From Pelistega sp. (GTDB lineage Bacteria; Pseudomonadota; Gammaproteobacteria; Burkholderiales; Burkholderiaceae_B), in contig JAUNUI010000011.1 of the NCBI GenBank assembly GCA_030538255.1, positions 1 through 42,308 of the forward strand: 42,308 bases of DNA, read 5' to 3'. Under the pieces are notes generated by a model, which saw nothing but the letters and a program-made list of their open reading frames with translations, searched no databases and had not been told where the DNA came from. Shown here in pieces: positions 41,443-42,308 of the stretch. The stretch's first letter is position 1. Every line of letters begins with the position of its first letter. Made by a program: the position numbers and the translations under genes.

Positions 41443-42173
41443 GACCTTTATTAAGAGGGGTTCTGATCACTATCGGCCTACTGTTATTTTGGCAGTTCAT
41501 TGTTTGGATCACGCAAGCGCCGCACTTTATTTTACCGGCACCAGGGCGTGTGGCGAATGTGCTTTGGCAACGTTGGGATTTGATTGCTGAGCATGCGCAA
41601 GTAACCTTAATTGAAATTCTGCTCGGTATGTTCTTGGGTTGTCTGAGTGGATTCTTATGCGCTTTATTATTGCAGGCGGTTAAATCGGTGCGACTATGGC
41701 TTTTGCCGATTCTGGTCGTCAGTCAAGCCATCCCTGTATTTGCTTTGGCGCCAGTCTTAATGGTCTGGTTCGGTTATGGTATGCTGTCTAAGGTTATTAT
41801 GGCCAGTTTGGTTATATTCTTCCCCGTGGCCTCAGCCTGTTATGATGGCCTGCGCCAGACGCCTAAAGCCTGGTTAGAATTAGCCCATACCATGCAGGCA
41901 AGCCCCTGGCAGTTATTGTGGCAGGTTCGCCTTCCTGCAGCTTTACCTGCTTTAGCCTCAGGTTTGCGGGTGGCGGCATCCATTGCGCCGATTGGTGCGG
42001 TGGTGGGGGAATGGGTCGGCTCGAGTGCTGGTCTTGGCTATATGATGTTGCAAGCCAATGGGCGGATGCAGACAGATTTAATGTTCGCCTGCCTATTCGT
42101 CCTGGCGCTCATGGCTGTGTTTTTGTATTTTGCTTTGGATGCTGTGCTCAGGCGCTGGATTCGGTGGTCATGA
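41439..42173 (+). CDS. ABC transporter permease, ThiX-like
   Basis: A 244-residue inner-membrane permease with about six spans. The cytoplasmic EAA-type coupling loop is ELAHTMQASPWQLLWQVRLP, located about 145-164. GAVVGEWVGSSAGLGYMM follows, typical of permeases of the SsuC/TauC/ThiX class. It starts with an ATG overlapping the ATPase stop by four bases, so the two are translated as a unit. Assignment to ThiX rests on the partner and general resemblance; the substrate is inferred. No further gene is visible in the last 135 bases. Confidence 0.85.
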   Translation: MRPLLRGVLITIGLLLFWQFIVWITQAPHFILPAPGRVANVLWQRWDLIAEHAQVTLIEILLGMFLGCLSGFLCALLLQAVKSVRLWLLPILVVSQAIPVFALAPVLMVWFGYGMLSKVIMASLVIFFPVASACYDGLRQTPKAWLELAHTMQASPWQLLWQVRLPAALPALASGLRVAASIAPIGAVVGEWVGSSAGLGYMMLQANGRMQTDLMFACLFVLALMAVFLYFALDAVLRRWIRWS

Positions 42174-42253
42174 ATATTGAGCCATAGAAACTGATTAAGA
42201 CAAAACTATAGAAATTGATTGGGATCGATGGGGATTGAAGATTGACCAATGAG

Positions 42254-42308
42254 GGTGTGCAATAGGAAACTGCTGACTGAACATTGACGGTGTGCAATAG
42301 GAAACTGC
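42254..42308. repeat. 35-bp-spaced direct repeat cut by the window end
   Basis: The 20-mer GGTGTGCAATAGGAAACTGC occurs at 42254-42273 and again at 42289-42308, where the window ends. More copies may follow. Confidence 0.8.

Noticed and set aside
42254-42308. Start of a CRISPR array
   Set aside because: Two copies with a 15-bp gap, not palindromic and no cas genes in view.

Overview
The window reads as a Gram-negative proteobacterial chromosome segment of moderate GC (mid-40s by eye, not computed). It has TonB, Tat, Ccm and OmpA-type envelope proteins. The adjacent ttcA-folB pair, the MmyB-like regulator and the gene set suggest a betaproteobacterium near Burkholderiales/Alcaligenaceae. That placement is an inference from gene order and style, not a phylogeny. 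No rRNA, tRNA, IS element, prophage or CRISPR array was seen.

Layout. (1) 213-842: a prolyl-hydroxylase-like 2-oxoglutarate oxygenase. (2) 1062-3331 (-): the oxygen-sensitive class III ribonucleotide reductase operon nrdG-nrdD, with a perfect FNR box upstream and a terminator downstream. (3) 3979-9751: a nearly complete molybdenum-cofactor island: moaC (-), then moaD-moaE-mobA-moeA-(acidic protein)-mogA (+), then moaA (-). (4) 10344-14458: torE-torC-torA, the membrane and periplasmic TMAO reductase system, closed by a strong terminator. (5) 14894-23431: torD followed by the full cytochrome c maturation set ccmA-I. (6) 23590-26808: yaeQ, then queF, ttcA and folB (-). (7) 27050-31640: a TrxR-like flavoprotein, and a btuB-btuF-like operon (-) under a cobalamin riboswitch. 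(8) 32034-36684: the B12-dependent methionine synthase metH and an XRE/MmyB-type regulator. (9) 37084-42173: an OmpA-type lipoprotein, an NRDE/TANGO2 protein, a DASS transporter, and the ATPase and permease of a ThiXYZ-like ABC importer.

How it fits together. Regions 2-5 form an anaerobic-respiration island. The Moco enzymes, including MobA for the guanylated cofactor, supply TorA. TorD chaperones TorA. The Ccm system attaches heme to pentaheme TorC. NrdDG makes deoxynucleotides without oxygen. Regions 7-8 form a cobalamin block: uptake is under B12 control, and the neighbour MetH uses the vitamin.

Main oddities. Nearly every sizeable intergenic gap carries its own degenerate short tandem duplication (periods 14-59 bp). 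Similar duplications or low-complexity stretches run into coding sequence: the TtcA N-terminus, the CcmH signal peptide, and the CcmA, CcmC and CcmF tails. A very acidic unknown protein sits inside the Moco operon. A promoter-terminator unit with no gene precedes moaD and could be an attenuator or a small RNA. I found no clear-cut new multi-gene system. The acidic protein, the moaD leader and the torD-ccm linkage are the best leads.
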